Source: Roseovarius faecimaris
GTDB taxonomy: Bacteria; Pseudomonadota; Alphaproteobacteria; Rhodobacterales; Rhodobacteraceae
DNA length: 64,000 bases
Direction: 5' to 3'
NCBI RefSeq assembly: GCF_009762325.1
Contig: NZ_CP034348.1
Coordinates: 1,618,501 to 1,682,500, forward strand
Part shown: piece by piece, positions 50,273-59,418 of the stretch
How the letters are laid out: every line of letters begins with the position of its first letter
Numbering within the stretch: position 1 is the stretch's first letter
Translations under genes and position numbers: made by a program
Notes under the pieces: generated by a model
What the model was told of the DNA's origin: nothing
The model's input: only the letters and a program-made list of their open reading frames with translations
Database searches by the model: none

Positions 50273-51499
50273 ATGACCCGCATGCTTGACCCGGCCTTTG
50301 TGCGTGCCCAGTTTCCCGCTTTCGAGGAGGCGTCGCTGAAGGGGCAGGCGTTCTTTGAGAACGCCGGCGGCTCGTATACCTGCCGACCGGTGATCGAGCG
50401 GCTGACGCGGTTTTATACCGAGCGCAAGGTGCAGCCCTATGCGCCCTACGCGGCCTCGAAGCTGGGCGGCGAGGAGATGGACGAGGCCCGCACCCGGTTG
50501 GCCGCCATGCTGGGCGTCGGAGAGGATGAGCTGAGCTTCGGGCCCTCCACGACGCAGAACACCTATGTCCTGGCGCAGGCCTTCCGGCAATGGATGCGCG
50601 AGGGCGAGGCGATCGTTGTCACCAATCAGGACCACGAGGCCAATTCCGGCCCGTGGCGGCGGCTGGCCGAGGAGGGCATCGAGGTCCGTGAATGGACGGT
50701 GGACCCCGAGACCGGCCATTTGCCGCTGGAGGGGCTGGAGGCGCTGCTGGACGAGAAGGTGCGGTTGGTCTGTTTTCCGCATTGTTCGAACATCGTGGGC
50801 GAGATCAACCCGGTGGTCGAGATCACTGCGCGGGCCCATGCGGCGGGCGCCTTCGTCTGTGTTGACGGGGTGTCCTACGCGCCGCACGGATTTCCGAATG
50901 TCGGCCATATGGGGCCGGATATCTACCTGTTTTCCAGCTACAAGACCTATGGCCCGCATCAGGGCGTCATGGTGATGCGGCGCGAGCTGGCGCAGCTTCT
51001 GCCCAATCAGGGGCATTGGTTCAACGCCGGATCGCTGATCAAGAAATTCACGCCCGCGGGGCCGGATCACGCGCAGGTGGCGGCCTGTGCGGGCATGGCG
51101 GATTACATTGACGCGCTGGCCGCGCATCACGGGATCACTGGTGCGCCGTCGGACCGCTGCACGGGGGTGCATGACCTGATGCGCGCGCATGAAACGGCGC
51201 TTTTGCAGCCGTTGCTAGACGATCTGAAGGCGCGCAATTCGGTCCGTCTGATCGGCCCGTCGGAGGCCACGCGCAAAGCGCCGACCGTCGCGGTCGAACT
51301 GCCCGGACCGGGCGAGGCGGCGGCGGCGGAGCTGGCACGGCATGGCATCATGACGGGGGGCGGGGATTTTTACGGCTCGCGCCCGTTGCAGGCGATGGGG
51401 GTGGATCTGGAGAAGGGCGTGCTGCGCTTGAGCTTCGTGCATTACACCACCGAAGAAGAGATCGACCAGCTGCGCGAGGCGCTCGACGTGGTGCTCTAG
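50273..51499 (+). CDS. class V aminotransferase (cysteine-desulfurase-like)
   Basis: 408 residues from the ATG at 50273. PLP fold-type I: FENAGGSYTCRPVIERL near the start, STTQNTYVLAQAF, NQDHEANSGPW, the Asp of CVDGVSYAPH and the PLP Lys in LFSSYKTYGPHQGV. It resembles the SufS/NifS group and EgtE-like lyases, but lacks the mobile Cys loop of classical desulfurases where I look for it, so it may be another type of C-S lyase or epimerase. No partner gene identifies the pathway. A terminator-like hairpin follows. Confidence 0.82.
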   Translation: MTRMLDPAFVRAQFPAFEEASLKGQAFFENAGGSYTCRPVIERLTRFYTERKVQPYAPYAASKLGGEEMDEARTRLAAMLGVGEDELSFGPSTTQNTYVLAQAFRQWMREGEAIVVTNQDHEANSGPWRRLAEEGIEVREWTVDPETGHLPLEGLEALLDEKVRLVCFPHCSNIVGEINPVVEITARAHAAGAFVCVDGVSYAPHGFPNVGHMGPDIYLFSSYKTYGPHQGVMVMRRELAQLLPNQGHWFNAGSLIKKFTPAGPDHAQVAACAGMADYIDALAAHHGITGAPSDRCTGVHDLMRAHETALLQPLLDDLKARNSVRLIGPSEATRKAPTVAVELPGPGEAAAAELARHGIMTGGGDFYGSRPLQAMGVDLEKGVLRLSFVHYTTEEEIDQLREALDVVL

Positions 51500-51524
51500 G
51501 CCGCGAACGGCCCGCAAAAGAAAT

Positions 51525-51553
51525 CCGCGTGAAAAGTCGCCTTTTTCGCGCGG
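51525..51553 (+). terminator. hairpin between PLP enzyme and photolyase genes
   Basis: CCGCG-T-GAAAA pairs with TTTTC-G-CGCGG (one mismatch) around a GTCGCC loop. It could end the class V aminotransferase transcript. Confidence 0.45.
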
Positions 51554-51592
51554 CGGATTATGTCCTCCGCAAAACACGACATCGAGGGACAA

Positions 51593-53011
51593 ATGACAAC
51601 CGCTCCAACACTTCTCTGGCTTCGCCGGGATTTGCGCCTGAGTGACAATGCCGCCCTGTGCGGAGCGATCGCGGCGGGGGGGCCGGTGATCCCCGTCTTC
51701 ATTCATGATGACAGCGTTGCAACGCTGGGGGCGGCGGCCCGGTGGCGGCTTGGCCTGTCGCTGGCGGATCTCGGGGCGCGACTGCGCGCGATGGGGTCGC
51801 GGCTGATCCTGCGGCGCGGAGCGGCCGAGCAGGTGCTGGAGACGCTGATCGAAGAGACCGGGGCAGGGGCAGTGCATTGGACGCGCCTTTACGAGCCGCA
51901 GGCGATCGTGCGCGACAAGCGGATCAAGACCCGGCTGAAAGAGCTGGATGTGCACGCCGAGAGCCATGCCGGCCATGTTTTGTTCGAGCCCTGGACGGTG
52001 GAGACCAAATCAGGCGGGTTCTACCGCGTCTATTCGCCCATGTGGCGCGCGGTGAAGGATCGCGAGGTGCCCGACGCCCTGCCTGCCCCCGGAAAAATCC
52101 CGGCGCCGGAGAGCTGGCCCCAAAGCGATGCCCTGGAGGCGTGGCAGCTTGGTCAGGCGATGCAGCGCGGGGCCGAGGTGTGCGCGGCCCATCAGACCGT
52201 GGGCGAGGAGGCGGCGCAGGGCCGGTTGGGCTGGTTCATGGGCCAGGCGGTGGAAGACTACAAGGACGCGCGTGACCGGCCGGCCGTCCGGGGCACATCG
52301 GGCCTGTCGGAAAACCTGACCTATGGAGAGATTTCGGCGCGCCAGTGCTGGCATGCGGGGCAGCGGGCCATGGCGCGGGGCGCGGCCGGGGCCGAGCACT
52401 GGCTGAAGGAACTGGTCTGGCGCGAATTCGCCACGCATCTGATGTATCACACACCGCATATCCTGACCGATTGCTGGCGCGAGGAATGGGACAATTTCCC
52501 CTGGTCGGAGGATGCCGGTCATCCGCATGTCACCGCCTGGAAACAGGGCCGCACCGGCGTGCCCTTTGTCGATGCGGCGATGCGGCAGATGTATGTGACC
52601 GGCACGATGCACAACCGCGCGCGGATGATCGTGGCCTCCTACCTGACCAAGCATCTGATGGTGCACTGGCGCGTCGGGCAGGCGTGGTTTGACGACTGCC
52701 TGACGGATTGGGACGCGGCCTCAAACGCGATGGGCTGGCAATGGACCGCAGGCTCCGGGCCCGATGCCGCGCCCTATTTCCGCATTTTCAACCCGGTGAC
52801 CCAGCTTGACAAGTTCGACCCCGAACATGCCTATCCGCGGGCCTGGATCGCCGAGGGGCAGAGGCGGCCGCCCGAGACGGCGCTGAGCTATTTCGAGGCG
52901 ATCCCGAAAAGCTGGGGGTTGAGCCCGGATGACGCCTATCCCGCACAAATTGTCGATCTCTCCGAAGGGCGCGAGCGCGCGCTGGCGGCCTATCAGGCGC
53001 GGGAAAGCTAA
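51593..53011 (+). CDS. phrB: deoxyribodipyrimidine photolyase (cryptochrome/photolyase family)
   Basis: 472 residues from the ATG at 51593 (GAGGGA site); an ATG at 51560 is in frame but less well placed. N-terminal antenna domain LLWLRRDLRLSDNAAL; the FAD-binding half has ELVWREFATHLMYHTP, WKQGRTGVPFVDAAMRQ, NRARMIVASYLTKHLM and DWDAASNAMGWQW, typical of class I CPD photolyase. It repairs UV-induced pyrimidine dimers using blue light. It is followed after 75 bp by the cyclopropane-synthase gene; no SOS box was seen. Confidence 0.94.
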   Translation: MTTAPTLLWLRRDLRLSDNAALCGAIAAGGPVIPVFIHDDSVATLGAAARWRLGLSLADLGARLRAMGSRLILRRGAAEQVLETLIEETGAGAVHWTRLYEPQAIVRDKRIKTRLKELDVHAESHAGHVLFEPWTVETKSGGFYRVYSPMWRAVKDREVPDALPAPGKIPAPESWPQSDALEAWQLGQAMQRGAEVCAAHQTVGEEAAQGRLGWFMGQAVEDYKDARDRPAVRGTSGLSENLTYGEISARQCWHAGQRAMARGAAGAEHWLKELVWREFATHLMYHTPHILTDCWREEWDNFPWSEDAGHPHVTAWKQGRTGVPFVDAAMRQMYVTGTMHNRARMIVASYLTKHLMVHWRVGQAWFDDCLTDWDAASNAMGWQWTAGSGPDAAPYFRIFNPVTQLDKFDPEHAYPRAWIAEGQRRPPETALSYFEAIPKSWGLSPDDAYPAQIVDLSEGRERALAAYQARES

Positions 53012-53086
53012 GTGTTAACAAATCACTTGCCGCCGGGGGGGCGGCACCCTAGCCTTGTGCCCCATAAAGACGAGGGAGAGACAGGC

Positions 53087-54295
53087 ATGATCCTGACCGA
53101 CACCACCGGCCAGACCGACCTGCCGCGCTATTTTTCAAGTGTGTTCGCGACCGCGAAACATATCAGCACCGGGCGGCTCGATTTCGTGCTGCCCGATGGC
53201 CGCGTGTTCCGTGCCGAGGGGGCGCGTCCGGGGCCGGTGGGGGTGGTGGAGATTCACAACCCCGATTGCTTTTCCCGGCTGGTGCGCGAGGGCGATCTGG
53301 GCTTTTCGGATGCCTATCTGGAAGGCTGGTGGTCCACGCCCGACCTGCAGGCGCTGATGGATTTTGTGCATTACGACAATGAAGTGCTCTATGACGGCTT
53401 TCCCGGCATGGGTGTGGTGCGCTTTTACGAGCGGCTGCGGCACTGGCTGAACGGCAACAGCCGCCGTCAGGCGAAGAAGAATATCTCGTATCATTATGAT
53501 CTGGGCAATGATTTCTACCGGCTGTGGCTGGATGAGACGATGACCTATTCATCGGCCCTGTTCGAAACCGGACAGGAAGATCTGGAACGCGCGCAGATCG
53601 CGAAATATGCCAGCATGGTCGATCAGATGGGGGTTGAGCCCGGCGATCATGTGCTGGAGATCGGATGCGGCTGGGGCGGGTTCGCCGAATATGCCGCAAA
53701 AGAGCGCGGGCTGCATGTGACCGGCCTGACCATCAGTGAAGAGCAGTTGAAGTATGCCCGACAACGGATTGAAAACGCAGGTCTATCCGACAAGGTAGAG
53801 CTGAAGCTTCAGGATTATCGCGATGAGCGCGGCACCTATGACGGCATTGCCTCCATCGAGATGTTCGAGGCGGTGGGCGAGAAATACTGGCCGGTCTATT
53901 TCGACACGGTGCGCGAGCGGCTGAACCCGGGCCGTCGCGCGACATTGCAGATCATCACCGTGGAGGATCGCCGTTTCGAGGCCTATCGCAAGGGCGTGGA
54001 TTTCATCCAGAAATATATCTTTCCGGGCGGCATGCTGCCCAGTCCGACGGTGCTGCGGCGCGAGGTGGAGCGGGCCGGGCTGCGCGTGGCGCGGTCGATC
54101 GAATTCGGAGACAGCTATTCGCAGACCCTGCGGCGCTGGCACGAGACGTTCAACGCCAAATGGGATCAGGTGGCGCAGCTGGGCTTTGACGAAAGGTTCC
54201 GGCGCATGTGGAATTTCTACCTGACCTCTTGCGCGAGCGCCTTCCAGTCCGGTAATTGCAATGTAGTCCAGATCACTGTTGCAAGGCCCGACTGA
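53087..54295 (+). CDS. cfa: cyclopropane-fatty-acyl-phospholipid synthase family protein
   Basis: 402 residues from the ATG at 53087 (GAGGGAGAG site). The C-terminal two thirds are a SAM methyltransferase: SYHYDLGNDFYRLWLDETM, the SAM loop VLEIGCGWGGFAEYAA, GLTISEEQLKYAR, DYRDERGTYDGIASIEMFEAV and FIQKYIFPGGMLPS. The N-terminal third is the lipid-binding part. It adds a methylene bridge (or a methyl group, in related enzymes) to unsaturated acyl chains of membrane lipids. Its TGA overlaps the trgA start. Confidence 0.92.
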   Translation: MILTDTTGQTDLPRYFSSVFATAKHISTGRLDFVLPDGRVFRAEGARPGPVGVVEIHNPDCFSRLVREGDLGFSDAYLEGWWSTPDLQALMDFVHYDNEVLYDGFPGMGVVRFYERLRHWLNGNSRRQAKKNISYHYDLGNDFYRLWLDETMTYSSALFETGQEDLERAQIAKYASMVDQMGVEPGDHVLEIGCGWGGFAEYAAKERGLHVTGLTISEEQLKYARQRIENAGLSDKVELKLQDYRDERGTYDGIASIEMFEAVGEKYWPVYFDTVRERLNPGRRATLQIITVEDRRFEAYRKGVDFIQKYIFPGGMLPSPTVLRREVERAGLRVARSIEFGDSYSQTLRRWHETFNAKWDQVAQLGFDERFRRMWNFYLTSCASAFQSGNCNVVQITVARPD

Positions 54296-54753
54296 TGCCA
54301 TTGTCTGACAATATGCCCACCGCCGCCAAGCTGATTGGGGCGATCGGCCTTGCCGCCGTGGGGTGGTTTGCCTCCGAGGCGATCCGCCCGCTGATGCCGC
54401 CGCATACCGATTTCGGCTGGTTCAACCAGGTGAATGTGGCGCTGGGGCTGATTTGTGGCTGGCGGGTGCTGGGCAAGCGCGTCGGCGGCGGGTTCTCGGA
54501 AGCGATCAGCGCAGGGTTGACCGGCGCCGCGGCGCTGGTGTTCTGGGGGGTCTTTGTGCAGGCCTTCAACCAGATGCTCGATTTCGCGCTGGAAAAGAAA
54601 TATGACGGCCCGTTCGAAGGGATCATCGGCGTGTTCAACCTGATGCTGGAATTTGGCGTCAACCTTCTGGATGCCAAGGTGATCGGGATCATCGTGATTG
54701 GCGGCCTGCTGACGGGGATCCTCGCGGACCGGGTGGCACGGCGATACGGCTGA
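54295..54753 (+). CDS. trgA: TrgA-family membrane protein (tellurite resistance locus)
   Basis: 152 residues. The ATG at 54295 overlaps the cfa stop (TGATG); MPTAAKLIGAIGLAAVGWFA gives the first membrane segment. About four membrane segments; VNVALGLICGWRVLGKRVGGG and LGVNLLD-type stretches follow. It matches my recollection of TrgA of Rhodobacter sphaeroides, where trgA-trgB with cysK contributes to high-level tellurite resistance. The biochemical role of TrgA is unknown. Confidence 0.82.
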   Translation: MPLSDNMPTAAKLIGAIGLAAVGWFASEAIRPLMPPHTDFGWFNQVNVALGLICGWRVLGKRVGGGFSEAISAGLTGAAALVFWGVFVQAFNQMLDFALEKKYDGPFEGIIGVFNLMLEFGVNLLDAKVIGIIVIGGLLTGILADRVARRYG

Positions 54754-54757
54754 GCGG

Positions 54758-55864
54758 GTGAGAGACGTCTTCCTTTATGGGTCGCTTGGCAGCGCGCGGG
54801 TGCTGGAACAGCTCTTTGGGCCGGTCCGCACCGAGGCGGCCACGCTTGGCGGGTATGAAACCCTCGCATTGAAAAACTCCGTGTTTCCGGTGGCAAACCC
54901 GTCTGAGGGGGGCGCGCTTGACGGGGTGCTGTTGCACGATCTGAGCCCGGCACAGGCCGATCGGCTGGCTTTTGTGCTGGACGTGGCGGGCGCGGCCCCG
55001 GTGCCGTGCGAGGTAGAGACCGCTGAGGGCAGGACCCTGACCGCCAAGACCGCTGTGCTGCCCCGCGCGGCGGAGCGGGCGGCGGCCGAGCCCGGCGCGG
55101 TGGACTGGAACCGGCTGACCGAGGCGGCGATCGGTGAGATCCTGAGCTATCACGGATGGCGTGCGCCGGAAGCGGTCAGAGCGGTGCTGATGATGATCAT
55201 GGCGCGGGCGGCGGCGCATGTGGCGGCGGCGCATGGGACGGCGGCGGATTATCGCAGCAAGACACCGCATGAGGCGGTTGAGGTGGCCCAAATGGAGACG
55301 CCGCATCAGGGGTTTTTCCTGACCCGGTCATATGAGCTCCGCCATCCGCGGTTTGACGGCCGCATGAGCCCGCCCCTGAGGCGCGAGGTGTTCGTGGCGA
55401 CCGATGCCAGCATCGTGCTGCCCTATGACCCCAGGCGCGACCGGGTGCTTCTGGTCGAGCAGTTTCGCATGGGGCCTTTCGGGCGGGGCGATGCCTATCC
55501 CTGGATGCTTGAGCCGGTGGCGGGGCGGGTCGATGCGGGCGAGACGCCCGAGACGACAGCGCACCGGGAATGCCAGGAGGAGGCGGGGCTTGCGCTCTAT
55601 GGTCTGGAAAAGGTCAGCGCGCATTACTGCTCGCCCGGGGATTCAACAGAATATTTCCATGTCTTCATAGGCTTGTGCGATCTGCCGGAGGTCAGCCAGG
55701 GGCGCGGAGGGCTGGAGACCGAGCACGAGGATATCCGCACCCATATCCTGAGCTACGAGCAGGCGATGGGCCTGCTGGACAGCGGCGAGGCCGAGGCGGG
55801 ACCGCTGGTTCTGGCGCTGCTGTGGCTGGCAAAAAGCCGGGACCGGCTGCGCGCCACCGCTTGA
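54758..55864 (+). CDS. trgB: TrgB-like protein: GGCT-type domain plus Nudix hydrolase
   Basis: 368 residues from a GTG 4 bp after trgA. The N-terminal ~150 residues start VFLYGSLGSARVLEQLFG, the gamma-glutamylcyclotransferase (GGCT-like) fold. The C-terminal ~200 residues are an ADP-ribose-type Nudix hydrolase: EQFRMGPFGR, then the box GRVDAGETPETTAHRECQEE followed by AGL. TrgB is the partner of TrgA in tellurite resistance. The domain fusion suggests turnover of a glutathione- or nucleotide-derived molecule, but its role in metalloid resistance is unclear. A 63-bp gap leads to cysK. Confidence 0.85.
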   Translation: MRDVFLYGSLGSARVLEQLFGPVRTEAATLGGYETLALKNSVFPVANPSEGGALDGVLLHDLSPAQADRLAFVLDVAGAAPVPCEVETAEGRTLTAKTAVLPRAAERAAAEPGAVDWNRLTEAAIGEILSYHGWRAPEAVRAVLMMIMARAAAHVAAAHGTAADYRSKTPHEAVEVAQMETPHQGFFLTRSYELRHPRFDGRMSPPLRREVFVATDASIVLPYDPRRDRVLLVEQFRMGPFGRGDAYPWMLEPVAGRVDAGETPETTAHRECQEEAGLALYGLEKVSAHYCSPGDSTEYFHVFIGLCDLPEVSQGRGGLETEHEDIRTHILSYEQAMGLLDSGEAEAGPLVLALLWLAKSRDRLRATA

Positions 55865-55927
55865 GTTATTGGCGGTGAGGGGATACGTCTTCTCGGACGC
55901 CGAACTCTGCAAGATCTGGGGGGAACC

Positions 55928-56959
55928 ATGACAGCAGCACAAGACCTGGCCGCCGCGGTGGGCAATACACCCCTGATCCGGCTGCGCCGCGCCTCGGAAG
56001 AGACCGGCTGTGAGATTTATGGCAAATGCGAGTTTCTCAACCCGGGCCAGTCGGTCAAGGACCGTGCGGCGCTTTTTATCATCCGTGACGCGATGGCGCG
56101 CGGGGCGCTGAAGCCCGGCGGCACGATCGTCGAGGGCACCGCCGGCAATACCGGGATCGGCCTTGCGCTGGTGGGGGCGTCGCTGGGGTTCAAGACGGTG
56201 ATCGTCATCCCCGAAACGCAAAGCCAGGAGAAAAAGGATATGCTGCGCCTCGCGGGGGCGGACCTGGTGCAGGTGCCTGCCGCGCCCTATGCAAATCCGA
56301 ACAATTTTGTGCATTATTCCGAGAGGTTGGCGGAAAAACTTGCACAAAGCGAACCAAATGGTGTGGTCTGGGCCAACCAGTTCGACAATGTGGCGAACCG
56401 GCAGGCGCATGTCGAGACCACGGGGCCGGAGATCTGGGAACAGACCGATGGCAAGGTGGACGGGTTCATCTGCGCCTGCGGATCGGGTGGCACGCTGGCC
56501 GGTGTGGCCGAGGCGCTTCAGCCGAAGGGCGTGAAGATCGGCCTCGCGGACCCGATGGGCGCCAAGCTCTATAGCTATTATACGACCGGTGAACTGGAGG
56601 CTGAGGGCAGCTCGATCGCCGAAGGGATCGGGCAGGTGCGCATCACCAAGAACCTCGAAGGGTTCAAGCCCGATTTTGCCTATCAGATCGAGGATGCCGA
56701 GGCGCTGCCCATCGTGTTCGACCTGCTGGCCGAAGAGGGGCTGTGCCTTGGGGCCTCGTCGGGGGTGAATATCGCCGGGGCCAAACGCCTGGCGCGCGAC
56801 CTGGGCCCGGGACACACCATCGTCACCGTGCTGTGCGATTACGGCACACGGTATCAGTCGAAATTGTTCAACCCTGAGTTTTTGAAAGAAAAAGGGTTGC
56901 CGACGCCAGCCTGGCTGGATCAGGCACCCCGGTCCATACCCGGAGTATTTGTCGAGTGA
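55928..56959 (+). CDS. cysK: cysteine synthase A
   Basis: 343 residues, fold-type II PLP enzyme. AVGNTPLIRLRRASEE at the start, PLP Lys in NPGQSVKDRAALF, EGTAGNTGIGLALV, and the phosphate-binding ACGSGGTLAG. It makes cysteine from O-acetylserine and sulfide. In Rhodobacter sphaeroides cysK sits beside trgAB in the tellurite locus. The C-terminal part (about 300-343) is slightly longer than in E. coli CysK (323). Its stop overlaps the next GTG start (GTGA at 56956). Confidence 0.95.
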   Translation: MTAAQDLAAAVGNTPLIRLRRASEETGCEIYGKCEFLNPGQSVKDRAALFIIRDAMARGALKPGGTIVEGTAGNTGIGLALVGASLGFKTVIVIPETQSQEKKDMLRLAGADLVQVPAAPYANPNNFVHYSERLAEKLAQSEPNGVVWANQFDNVANRQAHVETTGPEIWEQTDGKVDGFICACGSGGTLAGVAEALQPKGVKIGLADPMGAKLYSYYTTGELEAEGSSIAEGIGQVRITKNLEGFKPDFAYQIEDAEALPIVFDLLAEEGLCLGASSGVNIAGAKRLARDLGPGHTIVTVLCDYGTRYQSKLFNPEFLKEKGLPTPAWLDQAPRSIPGVFVE

Positions 56960-59418
56960 AACGTCTATTGAGACCGCTGGCCCTGCTCTTGCTGTTGAGC
57001 TTCGGCGCGGCCCTGTTCACGCCCGCAGCACAGCTGTCGGCACAGCCGGTGGCCGCGATCCCGGATTACGAGGACTGGCAGCGCACCGCCGCGCGCGCCG
57101 ATGAGGCGATCGAGGCCAGCCGTGCCAGCACGCCCGCGCTTGAGGCGCTGCGGCAGCAACTGGTGAACTGGCGCGAGCAATTCGTCGAAGCGCAGGGCAT
57201 CAACGCCAACGCGATTTCCACGGTGCAGAGCCAGCTTGATGCGCTTGGCCCGGTGCCGGAAAATGGCGAAGAGCCCGCGACGGTCGCCAGTCAGCGCGCC
57301 GATCTGAATGCACGGCTGGCAGAGTTGCAGGAGCCGGCCAAGACGGCGGAACTGGCGCAGAACCGCGCCGACGGGCTGATCCGGGGGATCGACAATATCA
57401 TCCGGGACCGGCAGGCCGATGAGCTTCTTGAATTCGGGCCATCGCCGGTCAATCCGGTGAACTGGGCCGCCGGTCTTTCGGCGGTCAGCGGGACGGCGGC
57501 GCATGTGCGCGGTGAGTTCAAGAATGCATGGAACAATTCCGTACAGAGGGCCGAGGCGCAGGAGGATTTGCCGGCGGTGATCCTGCTGGCGGGGATCGGT
57601 CTTTTGCTGATCATCCGCGGGCGGCGCTGGAGCCGCAGGCTGAGCAACTGGGTGCTGACCGAGCAGCCGGGCGCCGGGCGCTGGATCGGGGGCTTCGCGC
57701 TGTCGCTGGGGTCGGTTCTGCTGCCCTTTGCCGGGGTGGTGATGCTGACCGAAAGCGCCTTTGCCACCAATCTCATCGGGCTGCGCAGCGAGCAGATGAT
57801 CAGCGGCGTCCTGGGGCCGGTCTTTGTCTATCTGCTGGCGCGTTGGCTGGCGATGCGCATCTTCCCGGCGCGCGAGGCGCGCACCTTGCCGCTTACGCTT
57901 GAACCGGCGCAAAGGCAGGCGGGCCGTTTCTATGGTGCCTCGCTCGGGGCCGTGGCCGGGGCGTATTTCTTTGTGTCGGATCTGTCGGGCTTTGCCAACT
58001 GGACCGAAACCGCCACCAACGTGGTGCTTTTCCCGTTCATCGCCGTGGCGGGGCTGATGCTGCTGCGCCTGGCGCGGCTGTTGCAACTGCATTGCAAGAA
58101 CGCGGTCAGCGAGGATGGCGAGGAAAGCTATCGCAATTCGATCACGCGGTTCCTGGCGCTGGCCATGGCGGTGCTTGGGGTCGTGTCGCCGGTGCTGGCG
58201 GCGGTGGGGTATTTCAAGCTGGCCCATTTCCTGATGTTCCCGTCGCTGCTGTCCCTGCAACTGATGGCGGTGCTGCTGGTGCTGCAGCGGGTGGTGGTCG
58301 AGGTTTACGTGCTGGTGACGGGCAACCGGGAGGGAGCGACGGATTCGCTCGTTCCGGTTGTCATCGGGCTGATCATGGTGCTCTTGTCGCTGCCCTTTTT
58401 CGCGATGGCCTGGGGGGTGCGGCCGAGCCAGCTTCTGGATCTGTGGACGCGGTTCACCGAAGGGGTCAATCTGGGCGGCGTGCGGATTTCGCCGACGGTG
58501 TTCCTGACCTTCGCGATCGTCTTTGCCATCGGCTATATCGCCACGCGGCTTTTGCAGGGGACGCTCAAGAACACGATCCTGCCCAAGACCAGGATCGACC
58601 AGGGCGGACGCAATGCCATCGTGGCCGGTGTGGGCTATGTCGGGATCTTTCTGGCGGCGGTCGTGGCGATCACCTCGGCGGGGGTCGATCTCAGCTCGAT
58701 CGCGATTGTCGCCGGGGCGCTGTCGGTCGGCATCGGCTTTGGCCTGCGCACCATTGTGGAGAACTTCGTCTCGGGTATCATCCTGCTGATCGAGCGGCCC
58801 ATTTCCGAGGGCGACTGGATCGAGGTGGGCGGCGTGCATGGCACGGTGCGCGATATTTCGGTGCGCTCCACCCGGATCGAGACCTTTGACCGCTCTGACG
58901 TGATCCTGCCCAATGCCGATCTGGTGGCGGGCCGGGTGACCAACTACACCCGTTTCAACACCGTTGGCCGGGCCGTGATTCCGGTGGGGGTCGCCTATGG
59001 CACCGATACCAAGAAGGTCGAAAGTATCCTGATGGAAATCGCGGAGGCGCATCCGATGGTGCTGGCTAATCCCGGGCCGTCGGTTGTGTTCAAGAATTTC
59101 GGAGCGGACAGCCTGGATTTCGAGATCAGGGCGATCCTGCGCGATGTGAACTGGGTGCTGAGCGTGACCTCGGACATCAATCACGAGATTGCTCGCCGCT
59201 TTGCCGAGGAGGGGGTCGAGATCCCCTTCGCGCAGCGCGACATCTGGATCCGCAACCCCGAGGCGCTGACCGGCGAGGGCGCTGCCAAGGCGGCCCCCGC
59301 GGCGCCCGCCGCCGAGCCGGTTCAGGAACCGCCCAAGGATACCGCCTTGCCCGGTGAGGGCGACATGCCCGAAAGCGACGGGGAGGATGCAGGCGGCGGG
59401 GAAGGCGACAGCCGATGA
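56956..59418 (+). CDS. large MscS-family mechanosensitive channel with DUF3772-type domain
   Basis: 820 residues; GTG start overlapping the cysK stop by 4 bp. Signal peptide (about 1-31), a coiled-coil periplasmic domain about 35-190 of the DUF3772 type, about ten membrane segments, then the MscS core: the pore helix VGIGFGLRTIVENFVSG, RPISEGDWIEVGGVHG (beta domain), LPNADLVAGRVTNYTRFN and a C-terminal alpha/beta domain ending in a Pro/Glu/Ala-rich tail. It should release osmolytes when membrane tension rises. Its placement after cysK may be mere chance. Confidence 0.9.
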   Translation: MKRLLRPLALLLLLSFGAALFTPAAQLSAQPVAAIPDYEDWQRTAARADEAIEASRASTPALEALRQQLVNWREQFVEAQGINANAISTVQSQLDALGPVPENGEEPATVASQRADLNARLAELQEPAKTAELAQNRADGLIRGIDNIIRDRQADELLEFGPSPVNPVNWAAGLSAVSGTAAHVRGEFKNAWNNSVQRAEAQEDLPAVILLAGIGLLLIIRGRRWSRRLSNWVLTEQPGAGRWIGGFALSLGSVLLPFAGVVMLTESAFATNLIGLRSEQMISGVLGPVFVYLLARWLAMRIFPAREARTLPLTLEPAQRQAGRFYGASLGAVAGAYFFVSDLSGFANWTETATNVVLFPFIAVAGLMLLRLARLLQLHCKNAVSEDGEESYRNSITRFLALAMAVLGVVSPVLAAVGYFKLAHFLMFPSLLSLQLMAVLLVLQRVVVEVYVLVTGNREGATDSLVPVVIGLIMVLLSLPFFAMAWGVRPSQLLDLWTRFTEGVNLGGVRISPTVFLTFAIVFAIGYIATRLLQGTLKNTILPKTRIDQGGRNAIVAGVGYVGIFLAAVVAITSAGVDLSSIAIVAGALSVGIGFGLRTIVENFVSGIILLIERPISEGDWIEVGGVHGTVRDISVRSTRIETFDRSDVILPNADLVAGRVTNYTRFNTVGRAVIPVGVAYGTDTKKVESILMEIAEAHPMVLANPGPSVVFKNFGADSLDFEIRAILRDVNWVLSVTSDINHEIARRFAEEGVEIPFAQRDIWIRNPEALTGEGAAKAAPAAPAAEPVQEPPKDTALPGEGDMPESDGEDAGGGEGDSR

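Noticed and set aside
56965..59184. 739-residue minus-strand frame opposite the MscS gene
   Set aside because: His/Arg/Gln-rich shadow of the channel gene, without ribosome site or domain.
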